NCBI RefSeq assembly: GCF_004798685.1
Contig: NZ_CP039291.1
Coordinates: 2,418,001 to 2,482,000 of the forward strand
Reading direction: 5' to 3'
Origin: Cellulomonas shaoxiangyii
GTDB lineage: Bacteria; Actinomycetota; Actinomycetes; Actinomycetales; Cellulomonadaceae
Length of the DNA: 64,000 bases
The translations under genes and the position numbers were made by a program. The notes beneath the pieces were generated by a model. The model had not been told where the DNA came from. It worked only from the letters and a program-made list of their open reading frames with translations, and searched no databases. Each line of letters opens with the position of its first letter. Position 1 is the stretch's first letter. Shown piece by piece: positions 16,999 through 25,583 of this stretch.

Positions 16999-17037
16999 CC
17001 GGCCGGGCGGTGCGGCCAGCGCCCACCGCCCGGCCGG
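16999..17037 (+). terminator. Hairpin after the MFS gene
   Basis: A 13-bp perfect GC stem (16999-17011 with 17025-17037) with a 13-nt loop, 31 bp after the stop. No T-run follows, as usual in this genome. Confidence 0.6.
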
Positions 17038-17209
17038 GTGTCCGCGGTGACGACGAGGTCGCCGTGGGTCGGTCCACGTCGTCGCGGTCGAGGACGACCG
17101 GTGTGTCCGGCCCGGGTGTGTCGAGCAGTCGGTGACAGGCTTCGTCGACGGGTGCCCTCCGGCAGCCGACGGAGTCCCCTCCGGCGTCGCCGGCAGACGA
17201 GGAGCATCG

Positions 17210-17989
17210 ATGGCCTGGAGCACGAGCGAGCTCGCCCACCTGGCGGGGACGACCGTCAACACGATCCGGCACTACCACCGGATCGGGCTCCTGGACGAGC
17301 CCGACCGCAGGTACAACGGCTACAAGAAGTACGGCGTGCCGCACCTGGTGCGCCTGCTGCAGATCCGGCGCCTCGTCGAGCTGGGTGTGCCGCTCTCCGA
17401 GGTCGACGGGGTGGCCGAGAGCACGAGCGCGGCGGACAGGCTGCTCGAGGTGGACGCCGACCTCGCGGCGAGGGTCGAACGCCTGCAGCACGCCCGGGCC
17501 GAGATCGCGGCGATCCTGAGCAACGGTGCACCGGCCGACGTGCCCGCCGGGTTCGCGTCCGTCGCGGAGCACCTGTCGCAGGCCGACCGGTCCGTCCTCC
17601 ACATCTACTCGAAGCTCTACGACGAGGAGGCGATGGCGGACCTGCGGGACATGGTCGAGGAGGACGCCCAGGTCGGGGACGTCGGCAAGGAGCTCGACGC
17701 GCTGCCGCCCGACGCGGACGAACCGACGCGGCAGCGGCTCGCGGAACAGCTCGCGCAGGGCATCGCGCGCAACCTCGTCGACTACCCGTGGCTCAGCGAC
17801 CCGGCGGGCCACCTGGCGACGAGCCGGCGCGTCGCCCAGGAGACGTTCCTCGAGGCGGTCATGGAGCTGTACAACCCCGCCCAGCGTGACGTCCTGACCC
17901 GCGCCGGCCTGCTCGGGCACCGGCTCGCGCAGGCGGTCCTGGCGGCCCGCGACGACCCCGGCCGGACGGGCCCGCCCGCGACCGCTTGA
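17210..17989 (+). CDS. MerR-family regulator
   Basis: 259 residues. The MerR winged helix is at 1-70 (TSELAHLAGTTVNTIRHYHRIGLLDEP, NGYKKYG), followed by a coiled-coil linker and an all-helical C-terminal domain of about 140 residues with no cysteine pair, so a metal sensor is unlikely. The ATG has GAGGAG 5 bp upstream. It is 78 bp before the small multidrug-export family gene and probably regulates it or is cotranscribed with it. Confidence 0.8.
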   Translation: MAWSTSELAHLAGTTVNTIRHYHRIGLLDEPDRRYNGYKKYGVPHLVRLLQIRRLVELGVPLSEVDGVAESTSAADRLLEVDADLAARVERLQHARAEIAAILSNGAPADVPAGFASVAEHLSQADRSVLHIYSKLYDEEAMADLRDMVEEDAQVGDVGKELDALPPDADEPTRQRLAEQLAQGIARNLVDYPWLSDPAGHLATSRRVAQETFLEAVMELYNPAQRDVLTRAGLLGHRLAQAVLAARDDPGRTGPPATA

Positions 17990-18067
17990 CCCTGTTCCGA
18001 CAACACGGTGTCCCCTCGGGTCGTGATCGAGAACCGCTCGATCCACGACCCGCAAGGAGACGACATC

Positions 18068-18652
18068 ATGACCCCTCTCCAGGAGCTCATCAGCAGGTTC
18101 CAGGAGCTCGTGGCCCAGGTGCCCGAGATCTTCCAGCCCTTCATCGTCGTGCTCGCCGGCGCGGTGCCGTTCGTCGAGGGTGAGCTCGCCGCGATGGTCG
18201 GCCTCGTCGCCGGCCTTCATCCCGTCGTCGCGGGCGTCGCCGCAGCCACCGGGAACTTCCTCTCCGTGGCCCTCGTGGTGGCACTCACCGCACGGGCTCG
18301 CACGGCGGTCGTCCACCGGAGCAGGACCCGCGTGGGCGCGACAGTCGGCGGCTCGGGCACGCCGGGGTCCGCAGACGTCGGGACCGTCGACGCGTTCGGC
18401 GAGCCGGCGCCGACCCAGCCGCTGTCGAGGGGCCGCCAGCGCGTCCAGACGTGGCTCGTGCGCTTCGGCGTCCCGGGAGCGAGCATCCTCGGCCCGCTCG
18501 CGATCCCGACGCAGTTCACCACGGCGATCCTCGTCGCCGGCGGGGCGTCCCGCCGCTGGGTGCTGCTGTGGCAGGCGGTCGCGATCGCCCTGTGGACGAC
18601 CGTGTCGACGGTGTCGGTCTGGGCCGCACTCACCTACGTCGTGGGGGTCTGA
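18068..18652 (+). CDS. Small multidrug-export family membrane protein
   Basis: 194 residues with four to five hydrophobic segments: FIVVLAGAVPFVEGELAAMVG near the start, a central hydrophilic loop of about 55 residues, then GPLAIPTQFTTAILVAGGASR and a terminal helix. The PFVEGE and GPL/PTQFTTAI motifs fit the Sm_multidrug_ex family, related to DedA/SNARE-associated proteins. Function is not proven for the family. Strong Shine-Dalgarno AAGGAG before ATG 18068. Confidence 0.65.
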   Translation: MTPLQELISRFQELVAQVPEIFQPFIVVLAGAVPFVEGELAAMVGLVAGLHPVVAGVAAATGNFLSVALVVALTARARTAVVHRSRTRVGATVGGSGTPGSADVGTVDAFGEPAPTQPLSRGRQRVQTWLVRFGVPGASILGPLAIPTQFTTAILVAGGASRRWVLLWQAVAIALWTTVSTVSVWAALTYVVGV

Positions 18653-18767
18653 CCGACATGGCACAGCGGGCCGAGCACCCAGCGCAGCGATGTCGCCGTC
18701 GCCGCCGCGGCCACCAGGGCCGCGGCGGCGCACGCACGCCGGAACCGGAGGACACCCAGGAGGAGAC

Positions 18768-19412
18768 ATGGCACGCACGAACGGGACGGTGCAGCCCGGG
18801 GACGGGCACGCGCTCACGCCCTACCGCTGGTGGCAGCTGTTCACCCGCTCCCTCTTCCACCTGGACCTGACGGGCCCGGCCGGTGCACGGCAGACCTGGT
18901 CCGTCGACGTCCGCCACGGCGGCGACGACGACGGCGAGGTGCGGGCGCGCCTCTACGTCGACGGTCTGCACCACGCCCGAGCGACGCTCCCCGCCGCGTT
19001 CCCGGTGCCGGGAGGCACCATCGAGGTCGCGGCCAGCGGGTACGGGCTCCGGCGTATCCAGTACGTGGCCGCCGACGGTTCGGCGCGGCAGCTCGTGCCC
19101 GACCCGGCCTCAGGCGAAGGTCGCCGTGCCCACCTCGACAGGACCCGCCCGGCGCTGAGCCGGGCCCTCGCACTCACGTCGGTGGGCGTGCTGCTCGTCG
19201 CGCTCGTGCTCGGCGTCCCGCAGATCGTGGAGCAGCTCACGCAGATCCCGCCCGTGGCGCAGACCATCGGTGTGTGGGTCAGCCCGCTCCGGCTGCCGGA
19301 CGCGCTGAACATCTCGCTCGTGGTGGCCACGATCGCCGCGAGCACCGAGCGCGGGCTCCGGCTGCGCTACAGCCGGGTCCTCGACGGCGGCTTCTTCGGC
19401 GGCGGCGAGTAG
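18768..19412 (+). CDS. Unknown membrane protein with a soluble N-terminal domain
   Basis: 214 residues; family not recognised. Residues 1-125 are soluble and beta-rich (RQTWSVDVRHGGDDDGEVRA, ARLYVDGLHHARATLPA), residues 137-160 are one strong membrane helix (ALALTSVGVLLVALVLGV), and a weaker hydrophobic stretch near 185-200 may be a second. It begins RWWQLFTRSLFHLDL, suggesting an amphipathic start. The ATG has AGGAGG. It follows the small multidrug-export gene by 115 bp on the same strand; a joint role is possible but unsupported. Confidence 0.6.
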   Translation: MARTNGTVQPGDGHALTPYRWWQLFTRSLFHLDLTGPAGARQTWSVDVRHGGDDDGEVRARLYVDGLHHARATLPAAFPVPGGTIEVAASGYGLRRIQYVAADGSARQLVPDPASGEGRRAHLDRTRPALSRALALTSVGVLLVALVLGVPQIVEQLTQIPPVAQTIGVWVSPLRLPDALNISLVVATIAASTERGLRLRYSRVLDGGFFGGGE

Positions 19413-19719
19413 CGACCCGGCGTCGACGCCGCTGCGGGTCGGTACGGCCAGCGCGCCCGCAGGTCCTCGGCGCTGCTGCCGGGGATGCCGCCGGTCCGTG
19501 CGGCGACGACGAGGGCGTCGGCGGGCTCGTGGGGCTCCACCGCGGTGCCGCCCGCACCCCCCGACCGGTCCGCGCGCCCCGCATCCTCGTCAACGACTAC
19601 GCGGGATGCCGGCTGAGGACGAAGCACTGCCGGGTCGTGTGATCGGGGGGCTCGTCCACGACCCGGCAGTGCACCTCGTACGAACGCGGTCGACCCCGGG
19701 GCCGACGGCGTTCGTCGTC
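19413..19719. other. Intergenic region between convergent genes
   Basis: 307 bp with no credible gene. It contains the perfect inverted repeat at 19624-19672 and otherwise only GC-rich sequence without clear promoters. Confidence 0.5.
19624..19672. repeat. Perfect 16-bp inverted repeat, probable terminator
   Basis: Arms 19624-19639 and 19657-19672 are exact reverse complements (GCACTGCCGGGTCGTG), loop 17 nt. It lies 48 bp beyond the stop of the minus-strand dehydrogenase gene and so probably ends the sugar-acid operon. The length and perfection of the arms are unusual compared with other terminators here. Confidence 0.6.
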
Positions 19720-20805
19720 TCAGTCCGCCCGTCCCTCCCACGGGGCGGGGACGCCGACCGCGGCGGCGAGCGCCTCGAGCGACGCCCGGACGTCGTCCGG
19801 CAGGGGGACCCCGTCGGACACGGCCCGGTCGTGATGGCGCCACTCGAGCTGGCCGGGGTGCAGCACCTCGTCCGAGCCGTCGGCCAGCGGCACGCCGTGG
19901 AGCCGGTCGAGGAACCCGTCGACCCGGTCCGCGTAGGGTGCCGCGCCGCCCAGGAGCGCCGGGTCGACCACGACGAACACGTGCGAGACGTCGTTCGGCC
20001 GGTCCATGTCGAAGAGCCAGCTCGGCACCTGGTCCGACGTCGGCGCGTCGGCGAGCACCCCGGTCAGGGCGTCGACCAGCAGCGCCAGACCGTAGCCCTT
20101 GTGCGCGGCCATCGGCATCATCGCGCCCTCGTCCGGGTAGCGGGAGGGGTCGGTCGTGGGCCGGCCGGACCCGTCGACGATCCACCCCTCAGGGACGCTC
20201 GACCCCTCGTCCCGCGCCTTGACGACCTTGAGCGAGGCCACGGCGCTGAGCGCGACGTCGAACATCACCGGGCGATGCGTCTCGCCCGCGGGCAGCGCGT
20301 AGGCGAGCGGGTTGTTGCCGATCACCTTGCCGCGGGCACCGGGGACCGTCATGTTCGGGTCCACGTTGCTCGCGGTGATCCCGATCATGCCTGCCTCGGC
20401 AGCCATGAGCGCGTACATGCCGGCGGCACCGTAGTGGGTGGAGCGGCGCACGACGACGATGGCGACACCGAAGACCCTCGCCTTCTCGATCGCCGTCCGC
20501 ACGGCCGTCACCCCGCTGACCATGCCCAGCCCGTTGCGCCCGTCGAGCAGCGCGAAGGCCGGCCCGTCGACGAGGGCCACCGGCTCGGCGTCGAGGTCCA
20601 ACGCTCCACGGCGCGCCTTCTCGATGTACCCGCCGAGGTTCTTGAGCCCGTGCGAGTGGATCCCGAACGTCTCCGTGCGGGTGAGGACCTGTGCCGTCAT
20701 CTCGGCCCGCTCGCGGCTCGCGCCGGCCGCGACCAGGCAGTCGACGGCGAACCGCTCCAGGTCGGTCGCGGGGACCAGGAGGGAGTTGCTCGTGGAGGTG
20801 CTCAC
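19720..20805 (-). CDS. Malate/L-lactate/ureidoglycolate dehydrogenase family oxidoreductase (YiaK-like)
   Basis: 361 residues of the Ldh_2 family, NAD(P)H 2-oxoacid reductases with a unique fold. Typical segments: SHGLKNLGGYIEKARRG (catalytic His near residue 51), VVRRSTHYGAAGMYALMA near 125, ITASNVDPNM, and AAHKGYGLALLVDALTGVL near 245. YiaK, which reduces 2,3-diketo-L-gulonate, is a member and is likewise encoded with a TRAP transporter, so a sugar-acid 2-keto substrate is plausible here. GTG 20805 overlaps the SDR stop (GTGA). Last gene of the operon. Confidence 0.8.
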   Translation of the reverse strand: MSTSTSNSLLVPATDLERFAVDCLVAAGASRERAEMTAQVLTRTETFGIHSHGLKNLGGYIEKARRGALDLDAEPVALVDGPAFALLDGRNGLGMVSGVTAVRTAIEKARVFGVAIVVVRRSTHYGAAGMYALMAAEAGMIGITASNVDPNMTVPGARGKVIGNNPLAYALPAGETHRPVMFDVALSAVASLKVVKARDEGSSVPEGWIVDGSGRPTTDPSRYPDEGAMMPMAAHKGYGLALLVDALTGVLADAPTSDQVPSWLFDMDRPNDVSHVFVVVDPALLGGAAPYADRVDGFLDRLHGVPLADGSDEVLHPGQLEWRHHDRAVSDGVPLPDDVRASLEALAAAVGVPAPWEGRAD

Positions 20806-21569
20806 ATCGTCATCCCGCCGTCGATGACCAGGACGGACCCGGTCATGTAGCCGACCTCCGGGGACGCGGCGAACGCGATCGCGTGGGCGATCTCGCTCGG
20901 GTACCCCAGCCGCCCGATCGGCTGACGCCCCACGAACGCCTGCTCGGCCGCGGCCGGGTCCGGAGCGCTGGCGATCTTCTGCTCGATCGCCGGAGTCATG
21001 GTGGTGCCCGGGCACACGCAGTTCACCCGGATGTTCTCGCCGATGTGGTCGGCCGCCATCGACCGGGTCAGGGCCACGACGGCACCCTTGGTCGCGGCGT
21101 ACGCGGCCCGGTCCGTGTGGCCCTTGATCGCCGCCACGGAACCGGTGTTGACGATCACGCCACCGCCGTTCTGGCGCATCGCCGGCACCGCGGCCCGGGA
21201 CATGCTGAACACGCCCTTGACGTTCACCGCCAGCATCGTGTCGAGCGCCTCGTCGGACGTGGTCTCGACGGTTCCGGGGAGCACCACCCCGGCGTTGTTG
21301 ACGAGCACGTCGAGCCCGCCGAGCTCGCCGACCGTGGTCTCCACCACGGTGCGGCAGGCCTCGGGGTCGGAGACGTCACCGGGCACGAACAGGGCGCGTC
21401 CGCCGGCGGCGACGATCTCGTCGACCGTCTCCTGTCCCCCGTGCGCGGCGCCCTCGAGCGCGTTCACGACGACGGCGGCACCGTGGCGGGCGAGCAGGAG
21501 GGCGGTCTCCCGACCGATGCCCGCACCTGCCCCCGTGACGATGACCCGTCTTCCTTCGAAGTTGAGCAC
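20802..21569 (-). CDS. SDR-family sugar-acid/alcohol dehydrogenase
   Basis: 255 residues, classical SDR: TGAGAGIG (about 11-18), NNAGV, catalytic Ser in NTGSVAAIKG, YAATKGA (Tyr/Lys) and the C-terminal GSVLVIDGGMT typical of gluconate 5-dehydrogenase and 3-oxoacyl reductase-like enzymes. The TRAP transporter and a 2-keto-acid reductase on either side favour a sugar-acid substrate. GTG 21569 has AAGGA about 10 bp upstream. Confidence 0.8.
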   Translation of the reverse strand: MLNFEGRRVIVTGAGAGIGRETALLLARHGAAVVVNALEGAAHGGQETVDEIVAAGGRALFVPGDVSDPEACRTVVETTVGELGGLDVLVNNAGVVLPGTVETTSDEALDTMLAVNVKGVFSMSRAAVPAMRQNGGGVIVNTGSVAAIKGHTDRAAYAATKGAVVALTRSMAADHIGENIRVNCVCPGTTMTPAIEQKIASAPDPAAAEQAFVGRQPIGRLGYPSEIAHAIAFAASPEVGYMTGSVLVIDGGMTM

Positions 21570-21580
21570 AGCGTTGGTCC

Positions 21581-22861
21581 TTAGGTGTAGAGGAGGCCCG
21601 GCAGCCACGTCGCGATGCCCGGCACGAGGATGAGGAGGACGATCAGCGCGATGAGCGCGAGGAACAGGTACTTCGAGTGCTTGAAGTACTCGGAGACCGT
21701 CGTCTTGAAGCTCTGGCACACGATGAGCATCACGATGCCGACAGGTGGGGTGAGCAGCCCGAGCGTCAGGGTGAGGACCATGACGATGCCGAAGTGGATC
21801 GGGTCCAGGCCCACCTGCTGGGCGACGGGGACGAGCATCGTCGTGAGCAGGAGGATGAGGACGGTCGAGTCCATGAACATCCCGGCGATGAGCAGCGCCA
21901 CCACGAGGATCGCCATGATCGCGATCGGGTTCTCGGTGATGCCGAGGAGCACACTCATGATCTGCTGCGGGACCCGGTCCCAGGTGAGGCCGTAGGCCCA
22001 CATACCGGAGACGGCGATGAGGAACATGATCATGCCGACGTCGGTCATCGTGGACCGCAGGGCGCGCTGGAACTTCTCCCACGTCAGCTCGCGGTAGGCG
22101 AAGAGGCCGACGGCGAGGCCGTACACGACGGCGAAGGCACCCGCCTCCGACGGCGTGAAGAGCCCGAAGCGGAGCCCGAGGATGAGGATCACCGGGAACA
22201 GCAGCGCCCAGATGCTCTGGACCCCCTTGCGCGCGACCTCACCGGCGGGCGTTCGCGTCGCGCGCTCCGGCGGGTAGCCACGGCGGCGTGCGGTGAGGGA
22301 GATCGCCCCCATGAGCATGATCGTCATGAGGATGCCGGGGATGATCCCCGCAGCGAAGAGCTGCCCGATCGAGACCTCGCCGAGCGTCCCGTAGAGGATC
22401 AGGCCGGTCCCGGGCGGGACCATCGTGACGATGATCGAGGTCGTCCCGACGACGCCCGCGGAGAAGCCGGGCTGGTAGCCCCGCGCCGTCATGCTCGGGC
22501 CCAGGACGCGGCTGAACATCGTCGCGTCGCCGATGGCCGAGCTGGTGACGCCGCCCATCATGAACGAGCTCACGGCACCGACGTGACCCAGCCCGGCACG
22601 CATGTGACCGGTGAGCGCCGAGGCGAAGTCCATGAGACGCCGGGTCATGCCCGTCTCGTTGAGGCAGTTCCCCGCGAGCACGAAGAGCGGGATGGCGAGC
22701 ATCGCGAAGTTCTGCGTCTGGGTGAGGGTGACCTGCGCCGGGATGGTGAGGTTCAGCGTCTCCTGGGAGAGGAAGAAGACGAACCCCGAGATCCCGATGG
22801 CGAAGGCGATGGGCATCCCGATCGCGACGAGCACCAGGAAGATGACGAAGACGAGCGTCAT
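21581..22861 (-). CDS. dctM: TRAP transporter large permease (DctM/YiaN)
   Basis: 426 residues with 11-12 hydrophobic segments and the DctM repeats: QNFAMLAIPLFVLAGNCLNETGMTRRL, MGGVTSSAIGDATMF, GTTSIIVTMVPPGTGLILYG and PPVGIVMLIVCQ near the end. It couples Na+ flow to uptake of a carboxylate delivered by DctP. The ATG overlaps the small-permease stop. Confidence 0.9.
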   Translation of the reverse strand: MTLVFVIFLVLVAIGMPIAFAIGISGFVFFLSQETLNLTIPAQVTLTQTQNFAMLAIPLFVLAGNCLNETGMTRRLMDFASALTGHMRAGLGHVGAVSSFMMGGVTSSAIGDATMFSRVLGPSMTARGYQPGFSAGVVGTTSIIVTMVPPGTGLILYGTLGEVSIGQLFAAGIIPGILMTIMLMGAISLTARRRGYPPERATRTPAGEVARKGVQSIWALLFPVILILGLRFGLFTPSEAGAFAVVYGLAVGLFAYRELTWEKFQRALRSTMTDVGMIMFLIAVSGMWAYGLTWDRVPQQIMSVLLGITENPIAIMAILVVALLIAGMFMDSTVLILLLTTMLVPVAQQVGLDPIHFGIVMVLTLTLGLLTPPVGIVMLIVCQSFKTTVSEYFKHSKYLFLALIALIVLLILVPGIATWLPGLLYT

Positions 22862-23409
22862 CGGGTCACCTCCCGCTGGGCGCGGACGACGCCGCGGAGC
22901 TTGTGGCACGACGTGTAGAGCATGAGCAGGCACCCGACGGGCACCGCGAGCGTGACCCACGAGTAGCTGAGCCACGGCAGGCCGCTGAAGCTGCGGTCCG
23001 ACGTCGTCTGCACGAGCTGGAGGCCCGTGACGACCATCGCCGCGAGGAACACGATGATGAGGACCCAGTTCAGGACCGCGAGGCCGCGCTGGACGCCCGC
23101 CGGGAACCGCTCGGCGAGGATCCCGATGTTGACCATCTTGTCGCGGCGCAGTGCGATGTCCGCGCTGACGAAGACGGTCCAGGCGAAGGCGAAGGTCGCC
23201 AGGTCGACGGCCCACGAGACGGGGCTGCCGGCCGTGCGCGCGATGGCCGAGACGAGGACGAGAACCGTCATGAGCACCAGGAACACCTGGGCGACCCTGA
23301 CCTCGACCCGGTCGAGCGCGTGGTAGAACCCGCGCCCGACCGGTGCCGCACCCTCGTCCGTCTCCTCGGCGCCGGCCCCGTGCGGGCCGCGGGGAGGAGT
23401 CGTGCTCAT
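22858..23409 (-). CDS. dctQ: TRAP transporter small permease (DctQ/YiaM)
   Basis: 183 residues. After a 40-residue hydrophilic leader come four membrane helices, with the DctQ-type FAFAWTVFVSADIALRRDKMVNI stretch (aromatic then charged) near 75-97. It forms the membrane complex with DctM. ATGA overlaps on both sides. Confidence 0.85.
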   Translation of the reverse strand: MSTTPPRGPHGAGAEETDEGAAPVGRGFYHALDRVEVRVAQVFLVLMTVLVLVSAIARTAGSPVSWAVDLATFAFAWTVFVSADIALRRDKMVNIGILAERFPAGVQRGLAVLNWVLIIVFLAAMVVTGLQLVQTTSDRSFSGLPWLSYSWVTLAVPVGCLLMLYTSCHKLRGVVRAQREVTR

Positions 23410-24434
23410 GACTTGTCGATCTCCGACCAGATGGCCTGCTTGACCTCCGTGAGGCCGAGGGTCTCGTACGCCGCCTCGCCGGCCTCCTGGAAGGCCTCGA
23501 CGTCCGGGTTCTCGTTGACCGTCAGCCCGGCGTCGACCAGCTCCTGCCGGATGGTCTCGATCTCGGACTCCATGGTCTCGGACGCCGCGAGACCCGCCTT
23601 GTCCGCCTCCTCGACCAGGATCTCCTGGTACTCCGTGGGCAGGGAGTTGAACCAGTCGGCGCTCACGACCTCGAAGTTGATGAGGAGGATGTGCCCCGTC
23701 TCGGTCGCGTGCGAGAGGACCTCGTTGAGCTTGCCGCCCGGGATGTTCGCGTAGACCAGCTCGGCGCCGTCGATGGCGCCCTGCTGGATGCCGGAGTACA
23801 TCTCTCCGAAGCCCATCGCGACGGGCTCGGCGCCGAGCGCGCGGATCGACTCCTGCCAGATCGGCGACCCGGGGGTCCGGATGCGCAGGCCCGCGAGGTC
23901 GTCGGGGTTGTTGATCTCCTTGTTGGTGAAGAAGTGCCGGTGCGTCTGGACCCAGTTGAAGGACAGGACCTTCAGGCCCTCCTCCTCCTCGAGCTGGGTC
24001 AGCATCTCCTGGACGGTCTCGCTCTCCTGGAGCCGCTGCACCTCGTCGAGGTCCTCGACGAAGTACGGCCCGTTCATGACCGCGAGGTCCTCGACGTACA
24101 TGCCGAGGCGTGCGGAGTCGGTGTTCTGGCCGACGTTCGCACCCGTGCGGGCCTGCTCGATGATGTCCTCCTCGACACCGAGCTGGCCGGCGGGGTAGAC
24201 GTCGATCGTCAGGCCGCCGTCGGTCCGCTCCTCGACGGCCTCCGCCCAGGCCGTGAAGCCGGCGTGGAACGGCTCGCTCTCGGCGAGGACGTGGTTGAAG
24301 CGGAGGTTGTACTTCTCCCCCTCGGCGTCGCCACTCGCCTCGCCGCCACCCGCGGTGCCGCTGCAGGCGACGAGGGCGAGTGCGATGGCCCCGCTCGCAA
24401 TAGGTACTACCAGTGAGTGCTTGCGACGCTGCAT
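23406..24434 (-). CDS. dctP: TRAP transporter solute-binding lipoprotein (DctP/YiaO)
   Basis: 342 residues with a lipoprotein signal (VACSG, Cys near residue 25), then the DctP fold: LRFNHVLAESEPFHAG, a GLRIRTPGSPIWQES segment with the ligand-carboxylate-binding Arg, and GEMYSGIQQGAIDGAE. ATG 24434 has AAGGAA upstream. First gene of the operon dctP-dctQ-dctM-SDR-Ldh_2, all tightly spaced or overlapping. Ligand probably a sugar acid by context. Confidence 0.9.
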   Translation of the reverse strand: MQRRKHSLVVPIASGAIALALVACSGTAGGGEASGDAEGEKYNLRFNHVLAESEPFHAGFTAWAEAVEERTDGGLTIDVYPAGQLGVEEDIIEQARTGANVGQNTDSARLGMYVEDLAVMNGPYFVEDLDEVQRLQESETVQEMLTQLEEEEGLKVLSFNWVQTHRHFFTNKEINNPDDLAGLRIRTPGSPIWQESIRALGAEPVAMGFGEMYSGIQQGAIDGAELVYANIPGGKLNEVLSHATETGHILLINFEVVSADWFNSLPTEYQEILVEEADKAGLAASETMESEIETIRQELVDAGLTVNENPDVEAFQEAGEAAYETLGLTEVKQAIWSEIDKS

Positions 24435-24762
24435 GCTGGTTCCTTTTCTACGTGATGGGCACCGGGGCCGAGGTGGCTCACCGACCCGCTCAGGCTGCTG
24501 GGAGAGCGCCCGGTTCATCCCGCTCCGCGCTGCGATGCGTCAGAGTCCTGCCTAGTCACACTCATATATCCGCCGCGACAGCGATGTCGCCCGACGTCAC
24601 TGAGCCGGTGGCCGGTGGGCCGGTCGACGCACCGGACGGCCGACGACGGTGGGCGCGCCGAGAATGCTGACACATGAGCCGCCGGTCGGCAACGTAATCC
24701 CATTAAGGTCACCCGCGACCGCAGGCGGGCACGCCGGTGGACGGACGAGCGGGTGCGCGCGC
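24435..24762 (-). promoter_or_regulatory. Upstream region of the TRAP operon with operator-like dyad
   Basis: 328 bp without a gene. On the minus strand the -10-like GATATA/TATATG (24564-24570) is preceded by the 16-bp dyad GCGACA-GCGA-TGTCGC (24575-24590), which would fall between -35 and -10. It is a plausible site for the FadR-type regulator encoded next door. A second AT-rich stretch at about 24690-24715 could hold another promoter. Confidence 0.45.
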
Positions 24763-25500
24763 TCAGGCGCGGCGGGCGGCCACAGCCGGGCTCACGACGG
24801 TCGAGTCGGGCAGCACGAGCTCGGCGCGGACGCGCGTCACGAGACTGCGGCAGCAGACCTCCGCCGCCTCGGGCATGCGTGCCGCCACGGCGCGCGCGGT
24901 GGTGTCGTGGTGGTCGAGGACCTCGCCGACGGGCACCTGCGGCGAGTAGCCGTGCCGCGTCCTGCCCACGAGGACCGCCTCGACCACGCCGTCGAGCGCA
25001 GCCAGCATCTCGTTGCCGCTCGCGCGCAGCAGCGTCTGGTGCCAGCCGACGTCGGCGCGCAGGTACTCCTCACTCTCGCCGAGCCCTCGCCCGCCCATGT
25101 CGCGCAGCGCCTCGGTGAGCTCGAGCAATCGCTCGCGCTGCTCGTCCGAGGCGTTGAGCGCCGCGAGGCGAGCCGCCGTCGGCTCGACCGCGATGCGCAG
25201 GTCGAGGAGCGACCGGAGCTGCGCCTCCCGGCCGGGCCCGGCGAGGCGCCACTCGATCACGCGGGGGTTGAGCACGTCCCAGTGGCTCTCGTCCGCGACG
25301 ATCAGCCCGACGCGCCGCCGCACCTCCACCATCCCGAGGGACTCGAGCAGGCGCATCGCCTCACGCGCCACCGTCCGCGAGATCCCGAACTCCGCCTCGA
25401 TGTCCGCGAGGTTGACGATCTCGCCGGGGCCCAGCGCGCGACTCACCAGTCGCTGCCCGAGGACGTCGGTGACGTGGGTGTGCATCAGGGCCGACGCCAT
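24763..25500 (-). CDS. FadR-subfamily GntR transcriptional regulator
   Basis: 245 residues. The winged helix at 8-75 has EFGISRTVAREAMRLLESLGMVEVRRRVG; the C-terminal FCD all-helical domain has the metal/ligand residues in DVGWHQTLLRASGN and a later DHHD. FadR-type regulators with FCD domains usually sense sugar acids such as gluconate or glucuronate, matching the flanking genes. It probably represses the TRAP operon and the divergent reductase gene. ATG 25500 follows a GGAGGGG; the GTG one codon upstream is an alternative. Confidence 0.85.
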   Translation of the reverse strand: MASALMHTHVTDVLGQRLVSRALGPGEIVNLADIEAEFGISRTVAREAMRLLESLGMVEVRRRVGLIVADESHWDVLNPRVIEWRLAGPGREAQLRSLLDLRIAVEPTAARLAALNASDEQRERLLELTEALRDMGGRGLGESEEYLRADVGWHQTLLRASGNEMLAALDGVVEAVLVGRTRHGYSPQVPVGEVLDHHDTTARAVAARMPEAAEVCCRSLVTRVRAELVLPDSTVVSPAVAARRA

Positions 25501-25583
25501 CACGCCCCTCCGTCTCTCACCGGTCGAGCCCACTCGGCCCACCGAACTAGGCTATCGGCCATGCTCGCCGGGGAGACGACGCC

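Noticed and set aside
18658..18870. Small ORF right after the multidrug-export gene
   Set aside because: Arg/Glu/His-rich, overlaps the start of the better-supported gene at 18768.
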